A stretch of 46,038 nucleotides of DNA from Acidobacteriaceae bacterium (GCA_030041515.1 JASHNS010000090.1:1-46038); one strand, 5' to 3'; shown: positions 6,974 through 16,527, counted from the first letter of the stretch. Program-made: numbers and translations. The notes: generated by a model from the sequence alone, not told the origin.

Positions 6974-8326
6974 TCAGCGGGTGAGCCAACCGCGGGCGCG
7001 GACGGTGAGCAGCGCCCAGGGGAAGATCCAGAACATGAAGAAAAATGAGAAGTACTCAAAGACAATTCCGTAGACGAAGTTCAGGGAACGCTCGCTGCGC
7101 AGGTAGTAGAGGGAATAGAGCAGGGAAATGGCGGCAATTGCCACCAGCAGGCGTGGAAACAGCAGCGGGTGGTAGAGGAATTCGGCCCCCATCAGGAACA
7201 GCGTGAGGAACATGATGGGAAAGCGCAGGTTAGTAATGAGCGAATCGCAGTAGCCGATGACGCGGGCGATGAGAGGCCGGTGCGGCAGAACCAGGGCCAG
7301 GCGCGCTTCCTCCCGGATGTAACTGCGGTTCCAGCGCAGAAACATGCGGCAGAGTTGGCGATAACCGGTTGGCACCACGGTCAGGACCATAGCATCGCGC
7401 TGGTAGACGCTGTCGTAGCCCTGGCGCATGACGTCGTTGGTAAGGGCGCGGTCCTCGCCAATGGTGGCCTGCGAGCCGAGAAAGCGCTGGTTGACCCAAC
7501 GGTCGAGCACGGCGAGGACGGCGCTGGCACGATAAGCGGAGAGGGCGCCCGGGCTGCAGTAGACGGTGCCGTAGGTGGACTGGTAGGCGCGGATGAAGTC
7601 GAAGGCGAGTGTAAAGCGCACGTGGAGCATGCGCGGGATGAGTCCGGCAGAGCGGTTGTAGACCAGCACCTTACCGGCGACCACGCCGATGCGTTGTGAG
7701 GCAAAGGGACCGGCGAGCGCCAGCAGGGCATTCGGCGAGACGACGCTGTCAGAGTCGACGGTGACGAAGATCTCTCCGCTGGCGCGGCGAAAGCCGGTGG
7801 CGAGAGCAACGCGCTTACCGCTGTTCCGGGCGAGGCGCACTGTCTGTACGCGGCCGGGATGGCGGGCGGCGGCTTTCTGAATATGCTTCCAGGTATCGTC
7901 GCGGCTGCCATCATCGACGACGATAATCTCAAGGCGATCGGGAGGGTAATTGGCGGCGGCCACCGAGTCGATGGCTTTAGCCACCATCGGGCCTTCATTG
8001 TAGGCAGGAATCACCACCGTCATGTGGGGAGCGTCTTCGCGCGCAGCAAGAGGGTGAGGCCGGTAGGTAAACCAGAGCAGCGTGCGAAAGAGGAGCAGCA
8101 TCGAGCCCATGGTGAACCAGAGGATGCTGGGACGGAAGAAGTCGGCGCGAATACCATGGGCCTCGGCCGTAGTCAGGAGAGGCTGAAATGCCTGGGCGTG
8201 CAGGCTGATGCCAATGAGAATACAGAGGCCTGTAACGATCGTCAGTTTGAGCGGAAGGTCCCAGACATCGGGCGCAGCAACGGGCGGGAAGGGGGGAACC
8301 GGCGTTTGCTGCTCGAGGGCCGACAT
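6974..8326 (-). CDS. Membrane glycosyltransferase family 2 (NodC/hyaluronan-synthase-like)
   Basis: 450 residues from the ATG at 8326, which has GGAG upstream; the longer open frame to 8653 runs through the neighbouring gene and is not coding there. Two membrane segments (about 26-45 and 67-87) precede the GT-A catalytic domain. Motifs in order: IPAYNEG (106-112), VVDDGS (136-141), DSD (191-193, the metal-binding DxD), GED (290-292, the acceptor/base motif) and FLRWNRS (about 329-335, the QxxRW-like element of processive synthases). Three or four membrane segments follow from about 355 to 440. This layout is that of processive polysaccharide synthases such as chitin or hyaluronan synthases. 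The product sugar is unknown. A TACAAT -10-like box lies about 25 bp upstream. Confidence 0.88.
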   Translation of the reverse strand: MSALEQQTPVPPFPPVAAPDVWDLPLKLTIVTGLCILIGISLHAQAFQPLLTTAEAHGIRADFFRPSILWFTMGSMLLLFRTLLWFTYRPHPLAAREDAPHMTVVIPAYNEGPMVAKAIDSVAAANYPPDRLEIIVVDDGSRDDTWKHIQKAAARHPGRVQTVRLARNSGKRVALATGFRRASGEIFVTVDSDSVVSPNALLALAGPFASQRIGVVAGKVLVYNRSAGLIPRMLHVRFTLAFDFIRAYQSTYGTVYCSPGALSAYRASAVLAVLDRWVNQRFLGSQATIGEDRALTNDVMRQGYDSVYQRDAMVLTVVPTGYRQLCRMFLRWNRSYIREEARLALVLPHRPLIARVIGYCDSLITNLRFPIMFLTLFLMGAEFLYHPLLFPRLLVAIAAISLLYSLYYLRSERSLNFVYGIVFEYFSFFFMFWIFPWALLTVRARGWLTR

Positions 8327-8412
8327 AAACTCCAGAACGCGCGTGCGGTGTGAAACATTGTACCCGGCAGCACGGCAGTGCAGGGAAGGAATCAGGCGGG
8401 GCCGGCAGCCGT

Positions 8413-8832
8413 TTAGACAGCGGTGCTTTTCGATTGGACGTGTTCGCGGATGAATTGGACGACAGCGTCGAGCGAGGTGCCGGGGCCGAAAATGGCGGCA
8501 ACACCATGATCCTTCAGGAATTGCGCGTCCTGTTGGGGGATGGTGCCGCCGAGGACGACGAGGATGTCGGTAGCGTTGCGCTCGCGCAGCAGGGCTGTTA
8601 CGCGGGGAATGATAGCGTTGTGAGCGCCGGAGAGGATGCTGAGTCCGATGCAATCCACATCTTCCTGAAGAGCGGCGCTGACAATCATTTCCGGGGTCTG
8701 GCGGAGGCCGGTGTAGATCACTTCCATGCCAGCGTCGCGCAGGGCGCGGGCGATGACCTTGGCGCCGCGGTCATGGCCGTCGAGGCCGGGCTTGGCGACG
8801 AGGACGCGAATGGGGGTGGTTCGCTGAAGCAT
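8413..8832 (-). CDS. Stand-alone cobalamin (B12)-binding domain protein (methylmalonyl-CoA mutase small-chain type)
   Basis: 139 residues from the ATG at 8832. It holds the B12 lower-ligand signature D-G-H-D-R-G (the DxHxxG motif, with the cobalt-coordinating His), followed by GLSILSGAH (SxL motif) and VVLGGTIP (GG motif). These three are the standard cobalamin-contact blocks of the mutase C-terminal domain. Such separate subunits pair with a methylmalonyl-CoA mutase-type catalytic chain (family knowledge), but no catalytic subunit is present in the window. It sits between the GT2 gene and the antiporter on the same strand. No clear ribosome-binding site is visible before the chosen start. 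Confidence 0.88.
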   Translation of the reverse strand: MLQRTTPIRVLVAKPGLDGHDRGAKVIARALRDAGMEVIYTGLRQTPEMIVSAALQEDVDCIGLSILSGAHNAIIPRVTALLRERNATDILVVLGGTIPQQDAQFLKDHGVAAIFGPGTSLDAVVQFIREHVQSKSTAV

Positions 8833-8863
8833 ACGAACGCTGAAGGATAGCACAGCGGGCTGG

Positions 8864-10126
8864 TCAGACGCGGGTTTCGGCGCGCATGCGGGAGGCGAGA
8901 CCGAGCCGGCGCAGCAGGCCGCCCATGGTGAGCCCCTGCACGACAATCGCGAAGATCACCACGATGTAGGTAATGGCGAGGATGCGGTCGTGGGGGCGCC
9001 CTGGTGTGATGGAGAGAGCCAGAGCCACGGCCAGACCCCCGCGCAGGCCGCCCCAGGTGAGCGCCGCGATGGAACCGCGCATCGGCTTGTGCCAGGGCCG
9101 AACCACCAGCAGCGATGCGCGAACGCTCAGCCAGCGGGCGGCCAGGGCGACGGGGATGGCCAGCAATCCGGCATAGATGTAACGCGGATTCCAGGGCATA
9201 ACCAGAATCTCAAGCCCGATCAGCAGGAAAAGAATCACATTCATGAGGTCGTCAATGAGGTCCCAGAACTGATCGACGCGGGTGCGGGTTTCTTCGGACA
9301 TGGCATAAGGGCGCGCCCGCGCGCTGGCCATCAGGCCTGCGGCGACGACCTCCAGCGGCGCGGAGAGATGAAGGGCGTCAGCCAGCGCGTAGCCACCCAT
9401 GGCGAGGGCGAGGGTGAGCAACTCCTCCACACGAAAGCTGTCCACGGTGCGCAGCAGGCGATAAGCGATGTACCCCACGGCCAGCCCAAGAGCGATCCCG
9501 CCGCCGGATTGGACGAGGAGGTGCCAGGTAAAGCTGCGGATGCTGGGTGAGTGACCGGTTGAGAACGAGTTCAGCAACGTGACGAAGAGCACTGCGCCGA
9601 CACCGTCGTTGAAGAGGGATTCGCCGCTGAGCAGAGCTTCCAGAGTCGACGGTGCGCCGACGCGACGCAGCATCTCGAGTACAGCGATGGGGTCAGTGGG
9701 AGAAATGAGTGCGCCGAAGAGGAGGCACAGGACCCATCCCGCGTGCAGGCCGGTGACATCAAGGACGCCTTTGAGGAGCCCGGCGACAATCAGGGTGGAG
9801 AGGGCTGTCCCCAGGAGGGCGAGCGAGAGCACAGGCACTTTCTGACGTCGAAGCGCATTGACGTCGAGTTGCATGGCTCCGGCAAAAAGCAGGAAGGCGA
9901 GCATGCCGTGCAGGACCACGGTGGAGAAATCGATGTGGCTGACGAGCGCTGCTGCGCGTGCATGCAGGCCGGGGAGGAACCGGCCGACGACCGCCACCAG
10001 CAGCGAGCAGCCGAGCGACAATAACATGACGCCCACGGTGCGGGGAAGGCGCAGCAAGCGATGGCTGAGCAGGCTGAAAGCCGCAGCCAGGCAGACAAGC
10101 GCGCTGAGGAGTCCAAAAACAGGCAT
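8864..10126 (-). CDS. Na+/H+ antiporter, CPA1 family
   Basis: 420 residues, almost entirely hydrophobic, with about 12 predicted membrane segments. The ISPTDPIAV motif and the [14 protein letters not shown] motif, with its paired acidic/Asn residues in the middle of the protein, are diagnostic of CPA1 (NhaP/NHE-like) cation-proton antiporters. [14 protein letters not shown] near the C-terminus is the conserved late motif. The C-terminus stops soon after the last helix, so the long regulatory tail of some homologues is absent. Predicted role: inner-membrane exchange of Na+ (or K+) for H+ in pH and salt homeostasis. No accessory gene is nearby. Confidence 0.93.
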   Translation of the reverse strand: MPVFGLLSALVCLAAAFSLLSHRLLRLPRTVGVMLLSLGCSLLVAVVGRFLPGLHARAAALVSHIDFSTVVLHGMLAFLLFAGAMQLDVNALRRQKVPVLSLALLGTALSTLIVAGLLKGVLDVTGLHAGWVLCLLFGALISPTDPIAVLEMLRRVGAPSTLEALLSGESLFNDGVGAVLFVTLLNSFSTGHSPSIRSFTWHLLVQSGGGIALGLAVGYIAYRLLRTVDSFRVEELLTLALAMGGYALADALHLSAPLEVVAAGLMASARARPYAMSEETRTRVDQFWDLIDDLMNVILFLLIGLEILVMPWNPRYIYAGLLAIPVALAARWLSVRASLLVVRPWHKPMRGSIAALTWGGLRGGLAVALALSITPGRPHDRILAITYIVVIFAIVVQGLTMGGLLRRLGLASRMRAETRV

Positions 10127-10227
10127 AGGCCGGTACGCCGAGCGGAGGAGGTCTGCCGCGGGAGTTCTGTGTCCCGGCGGCTTTGGGTCATCCTAACAAA
10201 CGGGCAGAAACACAGAGCGGCCCTTGC

Positions 10228-10779
10228 TCATTCGTCAGGAGCGCGCTGGTCGGCGTCCATGGACTCGATCGAGGCGAGTGCCGCTTGATCGAAATTCCAT
10301 CGCTTCAGGATGTCGAAGATTGTGCCGGGGGAAAATCCGGCGCGGACCAGGAGACGCACCACGCGGGCGGCTTCCTTTTCGTTGGTGGGTTTGGCAATGC
10401 GCTTGCGCTCCAGGTGGCGGCGGGCCAAAGCCTCTTCAGATACGTCCGCATACGCAGCACCGAGCGTTTTCTCAATCACGTCAGCGTGGACACCCTTGCG
10501 CCTCAAGTCCTGGCGGACGCGCCGCTGGCCGAAACTGGAGTTATCCTGGCGGAGCTTCGCATAATCACGGGCGTAGCCTGCGTCGTCGAGAAATTTGTAC
10601 TCCTGGAGGCGGGTGACGACGCTGGTGAGGGCTGCTTCTCCAGCCTCCCCGGGCTGGACGCGACGGCGGAGCAGGCGCTTTAGCTCGGCGACGGTGCGCA
10701 TCTGCTGTCCCAGGAGCCTCACGGCGTACTGGTAGAGCGCGGATTCGTCGAGAGGCGGGGCCGGCTTGCGGGTGCGCAT
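10228..10779 (-). CDS. recX: RecX family regulatory protein
   Basis: About 183 residues from the ATG at 10779; a TTG six codons upstream is an alternative. RecX proteins are built of three-helix repeats. The visible family blocks are the early YQYAVRLLGQQMRTVAELKR, the central LDDAGYARDYAKLR (the conserved LDDxxYA) and RRVRQDLRRKGV, and the late AARVVRLLVRAGFSPGTIF. RecX binds RecA filaments and modulates recombinase activity (family knowledge). No recA gene lies next to it here, unlike in many bacteria. It is followed on the same strand by the antiporter gene and preceded by an unknown protein gene. Confidence 0.9.
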   Translation of the reverse strand: MRTRKPAPPLDESALYQYAVRLLGQQMRTVAELKRLLRRRVQPGEAGEAALTSVVTRLQEYKFLDDAGYARDYAKLRQDNSSFGQRRVRQDLRRKGVHADVIEKTLGAAYADVSEEALARRHLERKRIAKPTNEKEAARVVRLLVRAGFSPGTIFDILKRWNFDQAALASIESMDADQRAPDE

Positions 10780-10820
10780 AGGGCCAGCGTAGTACAAACC
10801 CTGAGGGGCGAATCGTATCT

Positions 10821-11567
10821 TTAGCCGCGGCGACGGTACCGAATGTCGAACTCGTAGCCGGAATTGGGCGGAAAGAGCTCAGCGATGTGGCGCAGCCGCT
10901 CGGCGAGGGGCGCCGGAGCCAGGAGCGGATATTCGCGCTCACGCAGGTCCGCGTAGTCGAAATCGAGGGTGAGGGACAGCATGTAGATGGCGAGCGCGTC
11001 GGCGAAGGCCGTCTCGAAATAGGCGGTGCGGGCTTTTTCGTCGCCACCGTGGCCGCGCGTGCGGTCCTGCGCACGCCGGCGGTTCTCCCAGGCGTCGTGG
11101 CTGGTTTCGCCGCGCACCTCGGCGGTCGCCTGCGACCAGGCGAGATCGGCAAAGCTTTGCGGGACGCCGATGGCGTCGACGAACTGGTGGCCAACGTTGA
11201 TGAGGAATTCGAAGGCGAGTGCGAAGCGGTCCTGCATGAGGCGTGTGGAAATGAAGATGCACTCCGAGCTGCCGAAACGGACGTTGCGATGGCAGGTGGC
11301 GCGATCGCTGAGATCCACGGAGTAGTCGGGAGCGACGCTGGTGCTGTCGTCTTCGCCAATGGCGAGAGGGACGAAGTACCATGCGCGCTGGCGGAGGGCC
11401 ACGGCGACGACGGAGGGGACAGCCTGGACAATGCGCTCCAGATCAGGCTGTTCCACATTCGTCTGGCCAAAAGTGGCATAGCAGAGGCCGTTTTCGGCCT
11501 GTCGGACGGCAGCCTCCTGGGCCACTTTGGACGCGGGAAACAGCGGAATCTGGGCGGTGCCAGCCAT
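10821..11567 (-). CDS. Conserved-looking hypothetical protein
   Basis: 248 residues with normal codon use and no signal peptide or membrane segment. I recognise no family. Features seen: a Cys in LCYATFG, a VALRQRAWYFVPLAIGED block, a basic stretch about residues 158-176 (ENRRRAQDRTRGHGGDEKAR) and a C-terminal ELFPPNSGYEFDIRYRRRG. TATAAA and AAGGA stand directly against the ATG with no leader spacing, so either translation is leaderless or the true start is a little downstream. It is transcribed divergently from the small membrane protein / Kdo hydroxylase pair. Confidence 0.7.
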   Translation of the reverse strand: MAGTAQIPLFPASKVAQEAAVRQAENGLCYATFGQTNVEQPDLERIVQAVPSVVAVALRQRAWYFVPLAIGEDDSTSVAPDYSVDLSDRATCHRNVRFGSSECIFISTRLMQDRFALAFEFLINVGHQFVDAIGVPQSFADLAWSQATAEVRGETSHDAWENRRRAQDRTRGHGGDEKARTAYFETAFADALAIYMLSLTLDFDYADLREREYPLLAPAPLAERLRHIAELFPPNSGYEFDIRYRRRG

Positions 11568-11716
11568 TCCTTTATATTCTAGAGCATCCTGCCCGCGTCT
11601 TCGTTGTGCGCGATACGTGTTGTGCAGCCGTTCTTCGATGGAACGGCCGCGCCAGGTTTCGCATTTCCCGGAGCACCATCAGGCGAGATACTCTACTGGA
11701 CGAAGGAGTTTTCCCG

Positions 11717-12004
11717 ATGGGCGCCAATGCGCAGCCGGCTCGAGTGCTCGGCATTCCTCTGGGCGATCTGGGCCTTTTTCCAAGCCTTTTCCTGGCGCTG
11801 GCTTCCGGTTTCATGGCCTTCTTTGCCAGCTGTTTCCTGGCAATCATGTCGTTGCTGATCTGGAATACTGCGACTCATGGACATGTCAGCTATGTAGATA
11901 CCTACCGCTATGTAGCGCTGCCTACGGGACTGGCCGTCATGGCGATGGGGATGGCGCTGGTGACGGGAAGCTGGCTGAGGCGGAAATTCGCCGGAGGAAG
12001 CTGA
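11717..12004 (+). CDS. Small two-helix membrane protein coupled to the Kdo hydroxylase gene
   Basis: 95 residues. The ATG at 11717 has AAGGAG at 8-bp spacing. Two long hydrophobic segments (about residues 21-46 and 63-82) are separated by a short polar loop (THGHVSYVDTYR). The protein starts with a short Pro-containing segment, so it is probably inserted without a cleaved signal. Its stop overlaps the start of the next gene (TGATG), which implies translational coupling with the Kdo hydroxylase. I do not recognise the family; a role near lipopolysaccharide core modification is only inferred from the coupling. Confidence 0.7.
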   Translation: MGANAQPARVLGIPLGDLGLFPSLFLALASGFMAFFASCFLAIMSLLIWNTATHGHVSYVDTYRYVALPTGLAVMAMGMALVTGSWLRRKFAGGS

Positions 12005-12912
12005 TGGCGGTGCTCACAATTCCGGCTGAAGCGAAGGCCACGCCGGAGCAGACCCGCGCATGGTGCGCCCAGCTGGAAGCGGGAGACATCCTTTACTTTC
12101 CGCAAAGCCCGGTGCCGCTCAGCGCGGACGACGCAAGCTTTTTGCTGGGCCAGCAGCAGACGGATAGCTCGCTGCACAAGAACATTGCGTACAAGCCGAA
12201 TGTGAACCGGCTGAGCGGATTCGACGCGAGGACAGCGAATCCAGCCGCGGTAGAGCGGCTGCACCAGGTGATGCGGCGCTATTCGCAGTCGGTAGTGGCG
12301 TTTTTGACAGGGTTTCTGGCGCCGTACCAGGCGAGATGGCAACTGGATTACGCGAGCTTCCGCCCGCAGGAAGAGCAGGGCCGCGATCTTCCGCTGCGCC
12401 GGCGCAACGATTTGCTGCACACGGACGCGTTTCCGACGCGGCCTACGCACGGCGCGCGGATTCTGCGCTTCTTCAACAATATTCACCCGGCGCGCACACG
12501 CGACTGGGTGGTAAGCGATCCCTTTGCGGAGATGGTGCGGCAGTTTGCACCGCGGCAAATTGCGCCGCAGGCGGGAAACGCGTTGTCGCGCGCCGGGAAG
12601 GCAGCGGCATGTGCCGTGGGGCTTGGCGCCGCAATTCCTTCACTGAAACGTTCGCCCTATGACGACTTCATGATGCGGTTTCACAATTTTCTGAAAGAAA
12701 ATCCGCAGTGGCAGGCGGAATGTCCGAAATACGCCTTCCAGTTTCCGCCGGGATCGAGCTGGATGGTTTATACCGACACTGTGCCCCATGCGGTCCTGGC
12801 CGGGCAATACGCACTGGAGCAGACGTTTCTGGTAAGGCCGGAGGCAATGGTGCGCCCTGAGGTTTCGCCGCTGCGCGTGCTGGAAGAGATTGCACAGACG
12901 CAGCTGGCGTAG
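12004..12912 (+). CDS. kdoO: Kdo hydroxylase (KdoO-type, Fe(II)/2-oxoglutarate dioxygenase)
   Basis: 302 residues. The family converts Kdo of the lipopolysaccharide core to Ko by 3-hydroxylation (established for Burkholderia and Yersinia KdoO). The sequence resembles this family through LLHTDAFPTRPTHG, whose His139 and Asp141 would be two iron ligands, and VPHAVLAGQ with His262 as the likely third. Arg/Lys-rich segments between them and FLVRPEAM at the end fit the fold. The start overlaps the stop of the upstream small membrane protein by TGATG. Presence of this enzyme implies a Kdo-containing outer membrane. The iron-ligand assignment is from motif spacing, not from alignment. Confidence 0.83.
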   Translation: MAVLTIPAEAKATPEQTRAWCAQLEAGDILYFPQSPVPLSADDASFLLGQQQTDSSLHKNIAYKPNVNRLSGFDARTANPAAVERLHQVMRRYSQSVVAFLTGFLAPYQARWQLDYASFRPQEEQGRDLPLRRRNDLLHTDAFPTRPTHGARILRFFNNIHPARTRDWVVSDPFAEMVRQFAPRQIAPQAGNALSRAGKAAACAVGLGAAIPSLKRSPYDDFMMRFHNFLKENPQWQAECPKYAFQFPPGSSWMVYTDTVPHAVLAGQYALEQTFLVRPEAMVRPEVSPLRVLEEIAQTQLA

Positions 12913-12989
12913 TACTGGTTCCAGACCGCCGGGTGCGACGTTGACGGGGTTCGTGGCATCCTGAAGACGCCGGCAGCCCGAGGGATGGC

Positions 12990-13535
12990 ATGCGCGGTGG
13001 TTCCCCAGCTATGATCCGCAAATTAAGGACTCGAAAACCTGGTTCGCTGATTCTGTGCCTGAGCGCTTTCGCAGCGGCGACGCTGCTGACAGCCTGCAAT
13101 TCGTCGGAGGTCCCGGAGACTTCCGCGCCGGAGGCGTTCCGGGTGCACCAGATCTACAACCCGAATGCCGATGCAACCGCCGAAATTCATCAGGCGCTGG
13201 TTGAGGCAGCCCAACAGCATAAGCGCGTGTTGCTGGATTTTGGCGGCAACTGGTGCGGAGACTGTCAGATTCTGGACTACTACTTTCATCAGCAGCCGAA
13301 CCAGGCGCTGATCGCGCAGGATTACGTTCTGGTGGACGTCGACGTAGGGCAGATGGATCGCAACATGAATATCGCCGCGCAATACGGTCTGCCGCTGAAG
13401 CACGGCGTCCCGGCGCTGGCGGTGCTCGATGCGAAGGGCGAAGTGATTTTCGGCCAAACGGACGGGCAGTTTTCGGCGATGGGACGCGTGGACCCGGCGC
13501 TGGTGACGCAGTTCCTGGAGCGCTGGAAGGGTTAG
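12990..13535 (+). CDS. Thioredoxin-fold lipoprotein
   Basis: 181 residues (or 174 if the ATG at 13011 is used; GAGGG stands before the first one). The N-terminus is a lipoprotein signal with basic residues, a hydrophobic core and lipobox LLTAC. The mature part carries a thioredoxin-like domain with active site NWCGDC (C-x2-C) preceded by VLLDFGG, and a cis-Pro loop at HGVPALAVLD. The related DUF899/TlpA-like family of periplasmic thioredoxins is known for reducing or exchanging disulfides. The Gly-Asp between the cysteines differs from classical thioredoxin (GP) and suggests a reducing or specialised role. No dedicated partner gene is adjacent. Confidence 0.85.
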   Translation: MRGGSPAMIRKLRTRKPGSLILCLSAFAAATLLTACNSSEVPETSAPEAFRVHQIYNPNADATAEIHQALVEAAQQHKRVLLDFGGNWCGDCQILDYYFHQQPNQALIAQDYVLVDVDVGQMDRNMNIAAQYGLPLKHGVPALAVLDAKGEVIFGQTDGQFSAMGRVDPALVTQFLERWKG

Positions 13536-13655
13536 TGCAGCTTTGTAACTCGTGGTGTTCCTGCGGCGTTGGTTGCGCTCCCGATCAACGTGGATCGAGG
13601 CGTTTGGCCCTCGGCGCGCAAGCACGGCGGGGACCCCGGTAAACTGTGAACGCTT

Positions 13656-14588
13656 ATGGCACGCGTCTTCGGCAGCCTGCGCAGGGCGGTTTGGTCGGCT
13701 TTTGGCCACGGGGCCTTCTCGATGGCGAAGGCTGCGGCCTATTCGGCGATTCTGAGCATTTTCCCGGCGGTGTTGGTAGCGACAACCTTATTTGCCGTGA
13801 TGCCGGCGGGCAGCGTCATGCGCGGGGATCTGAGGACGGCGTTCCAGCAGGTTTTGCCCCCGGAAACCATGCATCTGGTGCAAGGCTATTTTCTCTATAA
13901 CCACGCGCGTTCCGTGCGGATCATTGGCGGCTCGATCTTCGTGACGATCTATGCGGCCATGGGGATGCTGCTTTCGCTGATGGAGGGATTCCGGCGCGCC
14001 TATCGCGTGCCGCATGGCCAGTGGGGATTCTGGAAAGAGCGCGTAGTGGCGCTGGCGCTGGTGCCTGGAGCCATGATTCCGATGGCCGCCGCCACGATTT
14101 TCCTGGCCTTCGGGCACACCATTGAACAATGGATGATCGAGAACACAGACCTGGCACTGCATTTGTATCTGGTGCTGGTTTGGCGGCTGATTCGGTGGAT
14201 GATCGCTCTGCTGGCCAGCATCCTGTCGCTTGAGCTGGTGTATCACTATGCGGTTCCGCGGCAGAAGCTGCAGGCGCGCGCGGGGAGATTCCACCTGTCG
14301 CGCGGACGGTGGAGGGAAACATTGCCTGGAGCCGCGATTGCCACAGCGACGTGGTTCATCACGACCCTCGTCTACGGCTGGTATCTGACTCACTTCTCTG
14401 ATTACTCAGTGGTGTACGGATCGCTGGGAGCGGGCATCGCTACGCTGGTGTGGCTTTATATGGTGTCGTTGATCATACTCATCGGCGCGGAATTCAACGC
14501 GCATATGTTTCCGCTGCCTCCGGCGGGCGAGCTGGCGCCAGCGAGAAGCGGCGAGGAGAATGTGGCGGTTCGCTCTGCGGCGGTGTGA
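13656..14588 (+). CDS. YihY/BrkB-family inner-membrane protein
   Basis: 310 residues with about six membrane segments. Family blocks: MAKAAAYSAILSIFPAVLV at the start (the conserved AAxxxLxxFP), the SLMEGFRRAYRVP motif in the first third, WRETLPGAAIATATWFITT in the middle and VVYGSLGAGIATLVWLYM near the end, with IILIGAEFNA as the terminal signature. The YihY group was once annotated as ribonuclease BN, later shown to be wrong; the true function is unsettled, with transporter roles proposed. A TAAACT element occurs 10 bp before the ATG. Confidence 0.92.
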   Translation: MARVFGSLRRAVWSAFGHGAFSMAKAAAYSAILSIFPAVLVATTLFAVMPAGSVMRGDLRTAFQQVLPPETMHLVQGYFLYNHARSVRIIGGSIFVTIYAAMGMLLSLMEGFRRAYRVPHGQWGFWKERVVALALVPGAMIPMAAATIFLAFGHTIEQWMIENTDLALHLYLVLVWRLIRWMIALLASILSLELVYHYAVPRQKLQARAGRFHLSRGRWRETLPGAAIATATWFITTLVYGWYLTHFSDYSVVYGSLGAGIATLVWLYMVSLIILIGAEFNAHMFPLPPAGELAPARSGEENVAVRSAAV

Positions 14589-14695
14589 GAACGATTGAGC
14601 GCACGATAAAATAAAACGAACCGCGCCGACCCAACGCGCAAGAATACCGGACACAAACACAATATCGAGAAGAACAGGAAAAGACTGGGGGTTGG

Positions 14696-16267
14696 ATGAA
14701 TTTCTCTTTGCCAGGGCCCGGCTTTACGGGGGAGTACCCGCGCCGTGCCAAGATTGTCGCCACGCTGGGACCCGCTTCTGCACAGGAAGGAACGTTTCGC
14801 GAGCTGCTGCGCGCCGGGCTGGACGTGGCCCGGCTGAACTTCTCGCATGGAACGCATCCGGAGAAGCAGAAGCTGATCGAGATGGTGCGTAAAGTTTCGC
14901 GCGAGGAGGGAAAGAGCGTCTGCATCCTGGGCGACCTGCAGGGGCCGAAGATCCGTACCGGGCGGCTGAAGAACCGAATTCCCGTGCAACTGAAAGCGGG
15001 ACAGCGGTTGACCATCACACCGCGCGATATTCCGGGTACCCCGGCAGTCATCGCTACAACATTTCCCACGCTGGCGGAAAACCTGGAAGCGGGAGCGCGG
15101 ATTCTGCTTTCGGACGGCTTGATTGAATTGCGCGTCATCGACGTGCCGGGCGAGGACGTGGAATGTGAGGTCATCAACGGGGGCATGCTGGGCGAGCACA
15201 AGGGCATTAACCTGCCTGGCATTCCGGTGCGGGTGCCGTCGCTGACAGAGAAGGACGAAGAAGACCTGGAATTTGGCATGAAGCATGAGGTGGACGCCAT
15301 CGCGGTGTCGTTTGTGCGCACAGCAGAAGACGTTCGTCACGTGAAATTCAGGGTAGCGGCTCTGGGCCTGGAAACCTGGGTGATCGCCAAGCTGGAAAAG
15401 CCTCAGGCGATTGAGAATCTGGAGGCAATTCTGGAGAATGCCGATGGGATCATGGTGGCGCGCGGCGATCTGGGCGTGGAGATGCCGCCGGAAAAGGTGC
15501 CGGCCATCCAAAAGCACGTCATCCGCTGCGCGGCGGAGTATCGCAAGCCCGTGATCACGGCGACGCAGATGCTGGAGTCGATGATCGAGAATCCGCGGCC
15601 GACGCGCGCAGAAGCTTCTGACGTGGCCAACGCCATCTACGACGGAACCGATGCGGTGATGCTGTCGGCGGAAACAGCGGCAGGGAAATACCCCGTGGAG
15701 GCAGTCAAGATGATGGCGAAGATCGTGAGCGAGACGGAGTCGCATCTGCGCGAAACCAGCTCGTGGGATTCGCGGTCGAACCGTGTTCGGCTCTCGATTG
15801 CGGAAACCATCTGCGAATCGGCAGCCCATGCCGCCGAAGACCTCGATGTGAGCGCAATTGCCGTTTTCACGGAAAGCGGAACCACGGCGCGCCAGCTCTC
15901 GAAGTACCGTCCGAAACCACCCATTTTTGCCCTCTCCAGCGTTGACGCGGTGATCCACCGGATGGTGTTGCTTTGGGGGGTGCACCCGATCAAATGTCCC
16001 AAGCTGCAAACGGCAGAGCAGATGGTGGATCACGCGGAGACCGTGCTGGAACAGAGCGGATTCGTCAAGCCGAAGGAGATAGTCGGAATCGTTGCCGGGA
16101 CTCGAACCCGGTCGGGGTCAACGAATTTTTTGCGACTGCACGTGCTGGGGGACAGAATGACCGAGACCCCGCGGAAAGCGAAGGAGAAAACGGGCCAGGC
16201 ACCGCGGGGAAGCACCTCGCGAAAGACTCCTCCGGGTCGAAAGTCCAGCGGCAAAGTGAAGGACTGA
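14696..16267 (+). CDS. pyk: Pyruvate kinase
   Basis: 523 residues. Converts phosphoenolpyruvate and ADP to pyruvate and ATP in glycolysis. Family motifs: KIVATLGPAS (N-terminus), LDVARLNFSHG, GDLQGPKIR (substrate and metal site), VMVARGDLGVEMP, and the signature ITATQMLESM followed by PTRAEASDVANA and DGTDAVMLSAETA. The C-terminal domain ends in the VAGTRTRSGSTNF region. The last 40-odd residues are Lys/Arg/Ser/Pro-rich and extend beyond the usual end; they are probably disordered. GGGGG precedes the ATG. The gene stands alone, after a YihY-family gene. Confidence 0.97.
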   Translation: MNFSLPGPGFTGEYPRRAKIVATLGPASAQEGTFRELLRAGLDVARLNFSHGTHPEKQKLIEMVRKVSREEGKSVCILGDLQGPKIRTGRLKNRIPVQLKAGQRLTITPRDIPGTPAVIATTFPTLAENLEAGARILLSDGLIELRVIDVPGEDVECEVINGGMLGEHKGINLPGIPVRVPSLTEKDEEDLEFGMKHEVDAIAVSFVRTAEDVRHVKFRVAALGLETWVIAKLEKPQAIENLEAILENADGIMVARGDLGVEMPPEKVPAIQKHVIRCAAEYRKPVITATQMLESMIENPRPTRAEASDVANAIYDGTDAVMLSAETAAGKYPVEAVKMMAKIVSETESHLRETSSWDSRSNRVRLSIAETICESAAHAAEDLDVSAIAVFTESGTTARQLSKYRPKPPIFALSSVDAVIHRMVLLWGVHPIKCPKLQTAEQMVDHAETVLEQSGFVKPKEIVGIVAGTRTRSGSTNFLRLHVLGDRMTETPRKAKEKTGQAPRGSTSRKTPPGRKSSGKVKD

Positions 16268-16527
16268 GCCGGAGGGTCATCCTTCCCGGCCCCGTTGGGG
16301 GCGGATGGGGCGGATTGGCTGGCGCAACCTGCCACGACTATCGTCCGCTGCTACGGCAACGGTTTTGGCCCGGGTCCGCTCCAAGCAACATAAGCCGGGA
16401 AGCGACTTTCCCGGCGAGGAGCCGGCTGCCGGGTTTCCCAGTTCCCCGCTGAAAAGTGGTTCTTGAAATTTTCGAGGAACAGGCCCATGCTGTTGGAATC
16501 CTGGCTGCACGCGCTGAAGGGGGCCTT

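Noticed and set aside
8327-8653. N-terminal extension of the GT2 frame.
   Set aside because: The extension overlaps the B12-binding gene in another frame and reads as Arg/His/Pro-rich nonsense; the ATG at 8326 has a ribosome-binding site and starts the real protein.
16087-16112. On the minus strand CCGGG-TTCGAGT-CCCGG looks exactly like a tRNA T-arm.
   Set aside because: The sequence lies inside the pyruvate kinase gene, in the conserved VAGTRTRSG region. No acceptor stem, anticodon arm or D-arm can be fitted on either side, so it is a chance match.
16268-16527. A GC-rich stretch with CCGGGAA-GCGAC-TTTCCCGG, examined as a riboswitch.
   Set aside because: It does not match the conserved core of any riboswitch class I can recall (no GEMM, cobalamin or TPP core), and no terminator or ribosome-binding-site switch is evident. 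It may be only a hairpin in an mRNA leader.
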